Source: Gp1-AA133 sp964641665
Lineage (GTDB): Bacteria; Acidobacteriota; Terriglobia; Terriglobales; Acidobacteriaceae
Direction: 5' to 3'
Assembly (NCBI GenBank): GCA_964641665.1
Contig: CAZXKO010000067.1
Location: forward strand, 6,206 to 70,205
DNA: 64,000 nucleotides
The translations under genes and the position numbers were made by a program. Every line of letters begins with the position of its first letter. Within the stretch, counting starts at the first letter, position 1. Under the pieces are notes generated by a model, which was not told the DNA's origin, ran no database searches, and worked only from the letters and a program-made list of their open reading frames with translations. Of this stretch, positions 34,207 through 43,044 are shown one piece after another.

Positions 34207-35379
34207 TCAGTAATGCTTCAACTGCTCCAGGTAGCCCTGGAAATTGCGCTGCGTTTCAAGCATGGAGTCGCCTCCAAATTTCTCCAGAGCGCATTTCGCC
34301 AGAGTAAGCGCGACCATCGCTTCGCCAGCAACGCCTGCTGCTGGAACCACGCACACGTCGGAGCGCTCGTAGGCCGCTTTCACCGGTTCGCGAGTAGCGA
34401 AGTCTACTGATTGCAGCGGGCGCCTCAGGGTGGAAATTGGCTTTAGATATCCGCGAACCCGGATCTCCTCACCATTTGAGACGCCACCCTCGATACCGCC
34501 GGCGTTATTGCGAGGTCGGCTGAACCTCGTAAATCGGTCAGTCGCCTCGTAGCCGATTTCATCGTGGACCAAGGAACCGGGCGAAGCCGCCGCGCTTATA
34601 CCGGAGCCAATTTCAACCGCCTTGACCGCTTGCAACGACATGACCGCGGCGGCCAGAAGAGCGTCGAGGCGCTCGTCCCATTGGGCGTATGTGCCCAAGC
34701 CCGGCGGGACACCATGAGCCACAACCTCAAAAACTCCGCCGACCGAGTCGCCGGTCTTCAAGACTTTGTCGACTTCGTCTTTCATGCGCAGTTCGACTTC
34801 AGAATCGGCGCAGCTCAACAGGATCTCGGACTTATTGCTTACCGCTTTTATTTCTTCCCACTCCACCGGCTTGTCGACGACGGCCGCTCCCACGGAGATT
34901 ACATGGCTCAGCACTTCGACTCCCAGTTCCCGGAGCAAGAGCTTTGCCAATGCACCAATAGCGACACGGGCTGCCGATTCGCGCGCGGACGCCCGCTCCA
35001 GCACATAGCGCGCTTCCGAGAAGTTGTATTTGAGTGCACCCGCCAGATCAGCATGGCCCGGACGCGGAGACTTCACGGCCTTGTGCTTGGCAGGGTCCCC
35101 TTCGCCGACAGGCAGAGAATCCTGCCAGTTCTTCCAGTCCTTGTTTTCAAGCAGAATCGCGATGGGCGAGCCAATGGTCATGCCGTGGTGCACACCCGAA
35201 AGGATATGGGCCTTATCGGCCTCGATCTTCATGCGGCCGCCGCGGCCATATCCCTGCTGTCGCCGCCAGAGGTCGCGATCCAGGAAGTCCTGGTCAACCT
35301 TCAGGCCAGCCGGCATGCCCGAAAGAAACGCGACCAGAGCTTCCCCGTGCGACTCCCCGGAGGTAAGGTACCGAAGCAT
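34207..35379 (-). CDS. aroC: Chorismate synthase
   Basis: 390 residues, full length. It converts 5-enolpyruvylshikimate 3-phosphate to chorismate with reduced FMN. The start 'MLRYLTSGESHGEALVAFLSGMPAG' carries the conserved His, and 'RRQQGYGRGGRM', 'SPRPGHADLAGALKY', 'RASARESAARVAIGAL' and 'RNNAGGIEGGVSNG' are the family signatures. It is the first gene of the minus-strand run that continues with def, fmt and rsmB. Confidence 0.95.
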   Translation of the reverse strand: MLRYLTSGESHGEALVAFLSGMPAGLKVDQDFLDRDLWRRQQGYGRGGRMKIEADKAHILSGVHHGMTIGSPIAILLENKDWKNWQDSLPVGEGDPAKHKAVKSPRPGHADLAGALKYNFSEARYVLERASARESAARVAIGALAKLLLRELGVEVLSHVISVGAAVVDKPVEWEEIKAVSNKSEILLSCADSEVELRMKDEVDKVLKTGDSVGGVFEVVAHGVPPGLGTYAQWDERLDALLAAAVMSLQAVKAVEIGSGISAAASPGSLVHDEIGYEATDRFTRFSRPRNNAGGIEGGVSNGEEIRVRGYLKPISTLRRPLQSVDFATREPVKAAYERSDVCVVPAAGVAGEAMVALTLAKCALEKFGGDSMLETQRNFQGYLEQLKHY

Positions 35380-35565
35380 AAGCGTTCGATTCTAAATGAT
35401 GCCGGACTCAAAACTCGCTTCGGACCCCTGGAAAAATCGTCTAGCTTCTGCCGTGACAGGCTCGTCGGCCTGACTGTACAATCAGGGGACGAAATAGCCC
35501 AATCTGAGTCTGGGCGTCCCGCCATTGCGAGTGCCGCTTCCAAATTTTCTGGCCCAGGAGGCGTA

Positions 35566-36267
35566 GTGTTTCTCGATGGACGAACCATGAGTGGAGTGCA
35601 GACCGAGACCAAAATCCGCTGTGTCGTCGCGGATGACCATGCGCTGGTTCGGCAGGGAATTCGCCGGTTGCTTCAGGATGAGGACGACGTTGAGGTCGTG
35701 GGTGAGGCAGGAGACGCGGCGGAAGCGTTGAAACGCGTGACCGAACTGCGGCCGGACATCGTGCTAATGGACGTCGGTATGCCCGGTTTCTCGTCGTTTG
35801 AAGCGGCGCGGGTCATTCAGAGAGATTTTCCCAGGACACGGGTCGTTTTTCTCACCATGCACGAGGATCAGGACTACGTCATGCAGGGGCTGCAGGCGGG
35901 CGCGGCGGGTTATCTCTTGAAAGACACTCCGGCAGCAAAACTCGTCAGCGTATTGCGGGACGTGCAGCAGGGCGGGAAGTTTGTGAGTCCGGAGGTACTG
36001 GGCGGGCTACTCGAAAATGGCCAGCTAAGCGACCCGGTTCGAGCTCGACCGTCGAAGTCGGCCCTAACGCCGCGCGAGACAGAAGTCATGAAACTGCTCG
36101 CCGAGGGCAACACCGTGCGCAAGATCGCAGGCATGCTGGGCGTGAGTCTTAAGACCATCGAAGCCCACAAGTTTAACCTCATGCGCAAGCTCGATATCCA
36201 CAACAAAGCCGAACTGGTGCATTGCGCGATCCGCAAGAAAATCCTCAAAGTGCCGGTTGGTTACTAA
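35566..36267 (+). CDS. NarL/FixJ-family response regulator
   Basis: A receiver with acidic pair 'VVADDHALVRQGI', phosphoacceptor 'IVLMDVGMPG' (Asp about residue 69) and 'YLLKDTP' is followed by a LuxR-type helix-turn-helix ('LTPRETEVMKLLAEGNTVRKIAGMLGVSLKTIEAH'). The GTG at 35566 has an AGGAGG four bases upstream and is chosen; the ATG at 35587 is the alternative and gives 226 residues. The open frame extends far upstream through the antisense of aroC, but that part is a shadow. No histidine kinase gene is adjacent, so the cognate sensor is elsewhere. Confidence 0.9.
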   Translation: MFLDGRTMSGVQTETKIRCVVADDHALVRQGIRRLLQDEDDVEVVGEAGDAAEALKRVTELRPDIVLMDVGMPGFSSFEAARVIQRDFPRTRVVFLTMHEDQDYVMQGLQAGAAGYLLKDTPAAKLVSVLRDVQQGGKFVSPEVLGGLLENGQLSDPVRARPSKSALTPRETEVMKLLAEGNTVRKIAGMLGVSLKTIEAHKFNLMRKLDIHNKAELVHCAIRKKILKVPVGY

Positions 36268-36331
36268 AAGCGAAGCCGCTTGAGAATGCAGAAATGGAAC
36301 TGGCCGACATCCGGCTGAGCCCCCCGAGCCG

Positions 36332-37027
36332 TCAGCCAACGGCAATCTCTGCGAGACTCTCGAGGTCCGGGACCTCAAGGTCAGGTTTCCCACGCGCTGG
36401 CTTCACCGCACCGACCCCCGGTCGAGGCGAAGGCCGATTAACCCATGCGGTCGCGAGGCCCAGCGATTGTGCAGGCAGCACGTCGTGGTAGATGCTCTGC
36501 CCGACGTGCAGGATGCGATCCGCCGAAAGCTTAAATTTACTGAGCGCCATTTTGAAAATGTTGAGACCAGGTTTGTAGCCAGCGGCTTGCTCGGCGGTAG
36601 TGACACTGTCGAATTCCACCGGCAAGCACCGCCGCGTAGCGGTGAACAGATCGTCGTCGATATTGGAAATGATGGCGAGACGATAGCGTGTGCTCAGCTT
36701 CCGGAGAGCACAAACCGTATCGGGCCAAGGCTGCCACTTGGCGACCGAGTTCGAAAGCGAGTCCACTTCCTCCATGGTGGGGGTGAAATCGAGCCGCTCG
36801 CCTAAAGCACGGACGACCGTCTTCAAGACCTCTCGATACGGGCGATACTCGCCAGCTTCCGCCTGGGCCTCGAATTCGCCGTAAAGCTCCAGCAGTTGGT
36901 CATCCGCGATGGATTTTCCGTGGGCGGCGAGAACGGGCTTCAAGGCTGTGAAAATGCCTGCTTCCCAGTCGATCAGGGTGCCGTAGCAATCGAAAGTGAG
37001 TATCTCGAAATTGGAGAAGTTAAGCAT
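36332..37027 (-). CDS. HAD-superfamily hydrolase, haloacid dehalogenase type II-like
   Basis: 231 residues. HAD motif I is 'LTFDCYGTLIDW' with nucleophile Asp 13, motif II 'AIISNIDDDLF', motif III the Lys in 'AAGYKPGLNIF', and motif IV 'HVGQSIYHDVLPAQSLG'. The helical cap after motif I and the 'SNIDDD' form are typical of the 2-haloacid dehalogenase subgroup, many members of which are phosphatases. Substrate unknown. The 65-base gap to the upstream lipoprotein gene on the same strand allows co-transcription. Confidence 0.85.
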   Translation of the reverse strand: MLNFSNFEILTFDCYGTLIDWEAGIFTALKPVLAAHGKSIADDQLLELYGEFEAQAEAGEYRPYREVLKTVVRALGERLDFTPTMEEVDSLSNSVAKWQPWPDTVCALRKLSTRYRLAIISNIDDDLFTATRRCLPVEFDSVTTAEQAAGYKPGLNIFKMALSKFKLSADRILHVGQSIYHDVLPAQSLGLATAWVNRPSPRPGVGAVKPARGKPDLEVPDLESLAEIAVG

Positions 37028-37092
37028 GGCAGAGGGCTGGTGGCGACTCCAAAGCTTGTTTAGGTACCGCCACCACCAGTGCGAATCGACTT

Positions 37093-37806
37093 CTAGCGCG
37101 TAACCTCCAGCGGCGCCTCAAGCTTGAAACTGACCGCTGATTCAGCTGGAAGAGTAACGTCGCGATTCCCCGTGTAAGCCGAGCCCGCGGTCCCAGCTCC
37201 GGCGCCGACCAACGCACCGATAGCCGCTCCTTTGCCACCTCCGGCAAGAGCGCCGATTAACGCACCAGCTCCGGCGCCGCCACCAATCAACGCCGCGCTA
37301 CGCTTCCCCTTGCCTTTTTCCGTACGAGCGACAGACGATGTCTGGATGGAGTGCTGTCCACCGTTGATGGTGATGGAATCGAGCTTGATCTGCAGCAGGG
37401 ACGCGCCCTTGAATTTCCCGGCGGGCTTAACAGCCACGACCGAGCCGGACGTCGCGGCCCCGGCCGGGATCACGATTTGGCCGCCCTTGTCGACCGGGGT
37501 GGCAAGAGTTGCCGTGAAAACTTGTCCGACCTGACTCGTCTTGGAACTCAGAGTGTCGCCGAGCCGGACGGTAAGAACGGTTCCGGGCGGGATTACGATC
37601 GGCGCCGGCTCCGACGGGACCGCCTTGGATCCCTCTGCCATTCTGTCTGCTCCAGGATTGCCGGGTATGCTGCCATTCGTGGGATTGTTGGCATCGCCGG
37701 CCGTGGAAGAGGGGTTGCCTGAATCAGCGGGTGGTTTGGCGGTGCAGGCGAGCGATAGGGATAACAAACAGATCGTCAGGGTGAGCAGAGCAAAACGTGG
37801 ACGCAT
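37093..37806 (-). CDS. Lipoprotein with glycine-zipper region
   Basis: 237 residues from the ATG at 37806. The signal peptide ends in the lipobox 'LSLAC', so the Cys should be lipidated. A Pro/Ser/Asn-rich spacer follows, then a beta-rich domain (~75-165, 'IPPGTVLTVRLGDTLSSKTSQVGQVFTATL'). A Gly/Ala-rich zipper comes next (~172-210, 'LIGGGAGAGALIGALAGG'), which could pack into a membrane, then a final beta segment. This resembles VirB10/TrbI-like beta folds and Gly-zipper outer-membrane lipoproteins; the function is not known. It is upstream of the HAD gene. Confidence 0.72.
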   Translation of the reverse strand: MRPRFALLTLTICLLSLSLACTAKPPADSGNPSSTAGDANNPTNGSIPGNPGADRMAEGSKAVPSEPAPIVIPPGTVLTVRLGDTLSSKTSQVGQVFTATLATPVDKGGQIVIPAGAATSGSVVAVKPAGKFKGASLLQIKLDSITINGGQHSIQTSSVARTEKGKGKRSAALIGGGAGAGALIGALAGGGKGAAIGALVGAGAGTAGSAYTGNRDVTLPAESAVSFKLEAPLEVTR

Positions 37807-37895
37807 CAAAACCTCCGGTGACACAGATATTCGGGACGAGTGGCTGCGCGTACAAACACTGTAACCCGAAGATCAGGAAAGGGAAAGTAATTGAC

Positions 37896-38996
37896 CTATC
37901 GGGACTTGTCTGGTCGCTCCGCTGCCACCACGATCTTGTCGGCAGGTTCGGGAATCGCTAGGCCAGGAAGGCTGAGCGTCTCGCTCGCAGTCGCTGGCGG
38001 GGGCTCGGGCTCAGCCTCCTGCGTGGATTTCGGCACCAGGAATTTCGTCGCGTTCAATAGAGGGCGTCCGAGAGAAGCGTTGTAGCTAGTCCAGGGACTC
38101 TCCAGTTCCGACTCGCGTTCGAAGTGAGCCCGCATGCTCTCCAGCTTGGAGTCGAGGTCGTCCATGTAGTGCAGCAGCAGAGCCTCTGGGAACATCGGCA
38201 GCTTGGGAGACCCAAACTCGTACTGGCCGTGATGGCTGATGATGAGGTGTTCCAGCAACACTTTGAGTTCGGCGGGGAAGCCGGGAAAGAGCGCGAGCTT
38301 GGCCTGCAGCATCTCTAGTTCGATGACCATGTGCCCCAGCAACTGCCCGCGGGTGGTGTAGGAGAACGAACGGTTGTAGGTGAGCTCATGGATCTTGCCG
38401 ATGTCGTGCAGAAACGCACCGGCCAGCACGAGGTCGCGATTGACGTGTGGGTAGTTGCGGCAGACCAGGTCGCAGGAACGGAAAAGCGAAACCACGTGGT
38501 CGAGCAGGCCGCCGATGAAAGCGTGGTGCAGGGTCTTGGCAGCAGGAGCGTTACGATAGGCCTGTTCGATTCGCGGATCGGCCATGAAAGCTTGGATCAG
38601 CTCTTTGAGGTGAGGGTTCTGGAAGGTCGCGACAAAGTCCGCGAGAGTTTGCCACAGCTCGTCGATATTCTTGGTGGTCTTGGGGAGGTAGTCCGCGAAG
38701 TCGATCTCGGCTTCGCCCATCCGGCGCAGCTTGTGGATGGTGAGCTGGAAGCGATTCTTGTATTTGTTGATCAGGCCTTTGACTTTGAGAAAGTCGTCCT
38801 GCTCGAAAGCGTCGAGAACATCCTCGACGTTGTCCCACATCTTAGCCTCGAGCTGGCCCGAACGGTCGCCCAGAGTGAGCGCTAGGTAAGGCTCGCCCGT
38901 CTTTTTGGGCTTAACCTGTTTCAACACCACTACGAACGTCGACGTGATGACCTTGTTTTCCTGCTGCGCGCATTCGGAGATAAAGAAATCTTTCAT
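37896..38996 (-). CDS. YhaM-like 3'-5' exoribonuclease (OB fold plus HD domain)
   Basis: 366 residues from ATG 38996 ('MKDFFISECA'). An N-terminal OB nucleic-acid-binding fold (~15-90, 'YLALTLGDRSGQLEAKMWDNVED') is followed by an HD phosphohydrolase domain with the metal motifs 'HHAFIGGLLDHVVSL', 'GAFLHDIGK', 'HMVIELEML', 'HLIISHHGQYEFG' and 'YMDDLDSK'. In Bacillus YhaM this arrangement degrades RNA and single-stranded DNA from the 3' end. The C-terminal ~50 residues are Pro/Glu-rich and not conserved. The parvulin gene lies upstream on the same strand. Confidence 0.87.
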   Translation of the reverse strand: MKDFFISECAQQENKVITSTFVVVLKQVKPKKTGEPYLALTLGDRSGQLEAKMWDNVEDVLDAFEQDDFLKVKGLINKYKNRFQLTIHKLRRMGEAEIDFADYLPKTTKNIDELWQTLADFVATFQNPHLKELIQAFMADPRIEQAYRNAPAAKTLHHAFIGGLLDHVVSLFRSCDLVCRNYPHVNRDLVLAGAFLHDIGKIHELTYNRSFSYTTRGQLLGHMVIELEMLQAKLALFPGFPAELKVLLEHLIISHHGQYEFGSPKLPMFPEALLLHYMDDLDSKLESMRAHFERESELESPWTSYNASLGRPLLNATKFLVPKSTQEAEPEPPPATASETLSLPGLAIPEPADKIVVAAERPDKSR

Positions 38997-39063
38997 GGGT
39001 CTACCGGCTTCGCTTGCACGCACAGGCTCCACGTCATGTTTGCAAGAGCAGTCGCAAGCGATC

Positions 39064-39282
39064 TCAGAACAGCAAGTGCTTTTTCTTTTTCTTGAGCTTC
39101 TTGGCGGCCGCTTCCTTGCCGGCGGTCTCGACCGGTTTGGTCTGGTTCGGGCTGGCGCCGGTGTCGACGTAGCCCGGAACCGGGATGTCGATATAGGCCT
39201 CTTCCCGCAGCTTTTTCAGATACACGCGCAGAGCAGGCTGAAGTTTTTGGTAATAGAGTGCATCCTGAATGCGCGGTTCCAC
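39064..39282 (-). pseudogene. C-terminal part of the parvulin protein, cut off by an in-frame TAG
   Basis: This segment is in the same frame as the parvulin gene before it, separated only by TAG at 39288-39286 and a CAG codon. Its residues ('PRIQDALYYQKLQPALRVYL', 'KLREEAYIDIPVPGYVDTG') are what normally ends this SurA-like protein, before a lysine-rich tail ('KKLKKKKKHLLF'). A GTG at 39282 could start it separately but no ribosome site is evident. It is best explained by a CAG-to-TAG change, by readthrough, or by a sequence error. Confidence 0.7.
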
Positions 39283-39285
39283 CTG

Positions 39286-40215
39286 CTACAAGGTCGGAGT
39301 ACCGGCCATCTGATGCTCTGTGACCTTGAGGATGACGAAGCCCTGTTTGGTGAGCCTCGCGTCGCTGATATCGCCTGCCTTCATGGCGAAGGTCAGGTCT
39401 TCGAGTTCCTTTGACAGCGTACCCCGCTTGAAAATCCCGAGATCGCCCCCCTGTGCAGCGGTGGGACCGTCAGAATTGTTCTTGGCGACCTCCTCGAAGG
39501 GAGTTCCTTTCTTGATCTGGTCGAGAAGTTCGTTTGCCTTAGCTTTCGCGGCCGCGAGCTGGTCGTCCTCGGAAGGCGCAGGAGCCGGCGTGACTGCCGT
39601 AGACGTCGGGTCGGTGATCTTGGATGGATCAGGTGCCGCGGGCGCCGGGGTCGACTTCTGAGTCGATACGAGAATCTCACTCAGTCGAATCTCCTCGGGC
39701 TGTTCCATATCGTCCTTGTGCTCGTCGTAGAACTTCTGCTCCTCCTCCTTGGTGATGTTGAGGTGGGAGCCGACTTCGTGGCCCATGACCTGCTGGGTGA
39801 TGATCTGGTTGCGCATGTTCTGCTTGAAATCTTCGTAGGAGACACCTTGGGACTCGGCTGCTTTTTCGAGCTCTTCCATCGAGTTCAGGTTCATCTGCTT
39901 GCGCATCTCATCTAGTTTCTTGATGAGCTCGGTGTCTGCGGTGATGCCAAGATCCTTGCCTTTTTCCAGGAGAAGCTGCTGATCGATCAGGTCACGCAGG
40001 ACGTCGCGCTTTTTGTCGGCATAGACCTTGTCGAAATGGCTGGGGTCCTGCTGCTTGATCTCGTCCTTGAGCTGCTCCTCACTGCGCACGTAGTCGGAGC
40101 GGGTGATGATCGAACTGTTGACGCGGGCGATGATCTGTTCCACCACCGTATCGGCACTCAGGGCGGGAAGGGTGGCGACGATGACGAGCAGGATTGCGAA
40201 ATGCGTTTTTTTCAT
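39286..40215 (-). CDS. Periplasmic peptidyl-prolyl isomerase, SurA/PpiC type, interrupted
   Basis: 309 residues to the TAG; about 383 if read through to 39064. A signal peptide (1-20) is followed by a SurA-like N-terminal helical domain ('VEQIIARVNSSIITRSDYVRSEEQLKDE'). A parvulin domain follows at ~175-300 ('EEIRLSEILVST', 'GTPFEEVAKNNSDGPTAAQGGDLGIFKRG', 'GFVILKVTEHQ'). An Ala/Pro-rich insertion sits inside the parvulin domain. It should help fold exported or outer-membrane proteins. The missing tail is the C-terminal helix that in SurA packs against the N-terminal domain, so the truncated form may be unstable. Confidence 0.82.
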   Translation of the reverse strand: MKKTHFAILLVIVATLPALSADTVVEQIIARVNSSIITRSDYVRSEEQLKDEIKQQDPSHFDKVYADKKRDVLRDLIDQQLLLEKGKDLGITADTELIKKLDEMRKQMNLNSMEELEKAAESQGVSYEDFKQNMRNQIITQQVMGHEVGSHLNITKEEEQKFYDEHKDDMEQPEEIRLSEILVSTQKSTPAPAAPDPSKITDPTSTAVTPAPAPSEDDQLAAAKAKANELLDQIKKGTPFEEVAKNNSDGPTAAQGGDLGIFKRGTLSKELEDLTFAMKAGDISDARLTKQGFVILKVTEHQMAGTPTL

Positions 40216-40387
40216 GGAGAAATTACCCGGAAGCCCGGCGCCAAACGCCGGTCCCTACCAATCCCCTGGGATCGATTACTTACAGGATTGTAACTCCGGC
40301 GATGGCTGCGGAGCCAGCAAACGTGCTGCTATGATGAGGCGCGCCAGTACCTGGTTGTCCGGCGACCCCTTCCCGGAGGTAAGCGGA

Positions 40388-42175
40388 GTGAAGGTCCTCG
40401 GTTGTAGCATAGTGCTGGTTCTCATGGGATTTTCCGCCCCTTCCGCCGAAGCTCAGAAACTCTCCTCTTCGCCTCCGCCGCCCCTCGCTCAACTGGAGAA
40501 GATGACGAGCCGGTTTGCGCCGACGCCGATCCGCGTCGACATTTCGACCTTGTCTGCTGGGGATCGGCAGGCCTTGGTCAAACTGGTCGAGGCCGCACGC
40601 ATTTTGGATCAGATTTTCCTGAAACAATTTTGGAGCGGGAACCCGGAGTTGTACGCCCGCCTGCAGAAGGACAAAACCCCGCTCGGAAAAGCGCGCCTCC
40701 ATTATTTTTGGATCAACAAGGGGCCTTGGTCCGACATCGACGATTTTCGAGCGTTTCTTCCGGCAGTGCCTCCGCGCAAGTTGCCCGGTGCGAACTTCTA
40801 TCCGGAAGACATGAGCAAAGAGACTTTCGAGCAGTGGGTCGCCACTCTCGCGCCTGAGGAACAGGAGCACGCCAAGGGCTTCTTCACGGTGATCCGGTGG
40901 CAAGACAAGAAGGCCAGCACCCTGACGATGGTTCCCTACAGTGATGAGTACAAAGACGACCTGGCCCGGGCAGGGGGGGTGCTGCGCGACGCCGCTGGGC
41001 AGACCGAGAACGAATCGTTGAACAAGTTTCTTACCACGCGGGCCGATGCGTTCCTCTCCAACGACTACTACGAGAGCGACCTGGCGTGGATGGATCTGGA
41101 TGCTCCACTGGACGTAACCATCGGCCCCTACGAGACGTACAACGACGAAGTCTTCGGCTACAAGGCTGCGTTCGAGGCTTACGTGAGCCTGCGTGACGAC
41201 GCTGAGACTGCGAAACTCTCTACGTTCACCCAGCATCTGCAGGAGGTCGAAAACAACCTGCCCATCGACCAGCAATATCGCAATCCCAAGTTGGGTGCGG
41301 CAGCACCAATCCGCGTAGTGGATGAAATCATCAGTTCTGGCGACGGCGCGCATGGAGTGCAGACCGCCGCGTACAACCTGCCCAACGACGAGCGCGTTGT
41401 ACAGCAAAAGGGCAGCAAACGCGTCATGTTGAAAAATGTGCAGGAGGCGAAGTTCCATAACGTGCTGCTTCCGATCGCGATGCGTACGCTCTCAAAGACG
41501 GCGATGGTCGACGTGAACTTCAGCTCGTTTTTCACGCACATCCTGGCGCATGAACTGATGCACGGGTTGGGCCCGCATCAGATCACCGTGGACGGCCGGG
41601 GCACCACCCCGCGGGCTGAGTTGAAGGAGCTCTACAGCGCGATTGAAGAGGCGAAAGCTGATGTCACCGGACTGTTCGCACTGCAATTCCTGATGGACCA
41701 TGCGGTCGAAATGAAACTGGGAACGGTCATTCCCTCCGATGAAGCGGCGCAGCGCCAGCTTTACACGACTTTTCTCGCATCAGCCTTTCGCAGCCTGCGC
41801 TTTGGGCTGAACGATGCCCACGGAAAGGGAATGGCGGTCCAGTTCAACTACCTGCTGGACCAGGGAGGCTTCGTCGAGCATGGAGATGGTACCTTCACCG
41901 TCGACATGACGAAGATCAAGGGAGCGGTACAAAAACTCGATCACGATCTTCTCACCCTGGAGGCGGAGGGCAACTACGCAGGGGCCAAGGAATTGCTCGA
42001 CAGGCTGGGCGTAGTCCGGCCCGGGTTGAAGCGGGCCCTCGAGAAACTGGAAGGCATCCCGACAGACATCGAACCGATCTTTGTTACGGCTGAGGAGCTG
42101 GCACCCACCACCAAACCTGCTGCACCAGCACCGCCCAAAGCTCACAAGAAAACGACGAAAAAGAAAAAGAAGTAG
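40388..42175 (+). CDS. Exported M49-like (dipeptidyl peptidase III-type) zinc peptidase with HEXXH motif
   Basis: 595 residues from the GTG at 40388, which has GGAGG eight bases upstream and opens a clean signal peptide ('MKVLGCSIVLVLMGFSAPSAEA'); the frame upstream of it is not coding-like. The zinc motif is 'HELMHG' (H388, E389, H392), and a second motif 'EEAKADVTGL' (E420-E421) matches the EECRAE-type ligand segment of family M49. Classical M49 enzymes have HEXXGH with one extra residue; here the spacing is the ordinary HEXXH. The protein ends in a Pro/Ala linker and a Lys-rich tail. It is exported and probably cleaves peptides; specificity unknown. Confidence 0.75.
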   Translation: MKVLGCSIVLVLMGFSAPSAEAQKLSSSPPPPLAQLEKMTSRFAPTPIRVDISTLSAGDRQALVKLVEAARILDQIFLKQFWSGNPELYARLQKDKTPLGKARLHYFWINKGPWSDIDDFRAFLPAVPPRKLPGANFYPEDMSKETFEQWVATLAPEEQEHAKGFFTVIRWQDKKASTLTMVPYSDEYKDDLARAGGVLRDAAGQTENESLNKFLTTRADAFLSNDYYESDLAWMDLDAPLDVTIGPYETYNDEVFGYKAAFEAYVSLRDDAETAKLSTFTQHLQEVENNLPIDQQYRNPKLGAAAPIRVVDEIISSGDGAHGVQTAAYNLPNDERVVQQKGSKRVMLKNVQEAKFHNVLLPIAMRTLSKTAMVDVNFSSFFTHILAHELMHGLGPHQITVDGRGTTPRAELKELYSAIEEAKADVTGLFALQFLMDHAVEMKLGTVIPSDEAAQRQLYTTFLASAFRSLRFGLNDAHGKGMAVQFNYLLDQGGFVEHGDGTFTVDMTKIKGAVQKLDHDLLTLEAEGNYAGAKELLDRLGVVRPGLKRALEKLEGIPTDIEPIFVTAEELAPTTKPAAPAPPKAHKKTTKKKKK

Positions 42176-42201
42176 AGACGATTCCGGGTAGGCCCATTGT
42201 T

Positions 42202-42963
42202 CTACGCGGCAGAGTGTCGGACCAGGGCTAGGGCCGTGATGTCTTCGTTCGCTGGGAGGACGGGCGCAAATCGTTGCGCGCAATCAAGCACATATACGCA
42301 GAGGTCGTGTGCGCCGGTAAGGTCGGCGCTTAGCAGGGCCTCTTCGGCCCGGCGTAGTCCAAACTCCTCCCGGTTGTTTTCCAACTCCACCACGCCGCGC
42401 GAAACCAACAGGAGAGCGGCTCCTGGCTCCAAGGCGATGATGCGCGCATCCGACGTCGTATGCGAGAACAAACCTAACGGCAGCCCTGTTGCACCGAGTT
42501 CGGACACGCTGGAAGTGTGCCGTACGAGTCCGGGAGTGTGTCCGGCATTGAAAAAACAAACGGTGCCCAGATCTTCGTTGTAACAGCCGGCAAATGCCGG
42601 ACTGGAGTGTACCCCACCGGCGGTTTCGATCACCGTGCGGTTTAGTTGCAGACAGAGCTCGGTCAACGCGTCGGTTTCGTTCACTTCGTTTGGCGCAAAA
42701 AGCTTCGCTCCAACCTGGCGGAAGACTCGCTGGGCGGCCAGCAGGATGTTATTGTTCTGCGCGCGACGGCCGGCGACATCCAGCAGGCCAAACAGGACCC
42801 GCGAAGTGCCAACCCGGATGGAATCATAAAAATCCCCTGCGCTCCGTCGGCCGACAAAAGCAGCCGCGATTTCCGCATCGCGCAGAACCGGAAAGGCCGC
42901 CGCCACGGGCTCGATCGCCTGCATCTTTGTCGTCTTTTTACGACGCTTCAGGAGGGATTTCAT
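42202..42963 (-). CDS. SpoIIE-type PP2C serine phosphatase
   Basis: 253 residues, essentially one PP2C/SpoIIE catalytic domain without a sensor domain. The metal-binding Asp residues are in 'SAGDFYDSI' (D44, D47), 'FGLLDVAGRRAQN' (D62) and near the C-terminus 'NEDITALALV' (D241); 'CFFNAGHTPGLV' and 'GLPLGLF' are also typical. Such enzymes dephosphorylate anti-anti-sigma factors or similar regulators. The basic N-terminus ('LLKRRKKTTK') may contact membrane or partner. No anti-sigma factor genes are adjacent. Confidence 0.85.
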   Translation of the reverse strand: MKSLLKRRKKTTKMQAIEPVAAAFPVLRDAEIAAAFVGRRSAGDFYDSIRVGTSRVLFGLLDVAGRRAQNNNILLAAQRVFRQVGAKLFAPNEVNETDALTELCLQLNRTVIETAGGVHSSPAFAGCYNEDLGTVCFFNAGHTPGLVRHTSSVSELGATGLPLGLFSHTTSDARIIALEPGAALLLVSRGVVELENNREEFGLRRAEEALLSADLTGAHDLCVYVLDCAQRFAPVLPANEDITALALVRHSAA

Positions 42964-43044
42964 GGCAGACCCGAGTTGGGTGACGGTAGCACAGTCAAAG
43001 AACGATTGTCAGCGGTAGAAAGCGACGGCCTAGTCGCGAACGGA

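Noticed and set aside
34564..35565. Very long upstream extension of the NarL-regulator open frame
   Set aside because: It is antisense to aroC, and the chosen GTG at 35566 has an AGGAGG; the extension has no family similarity.
40103..40387. N-terminal extension of the M49-like open frame
   Set aside because: The GTG at 40388 has GGAGG and opens a proper signal peptide; the extension overlaps the parvulin 5' end and reads as non-coding.
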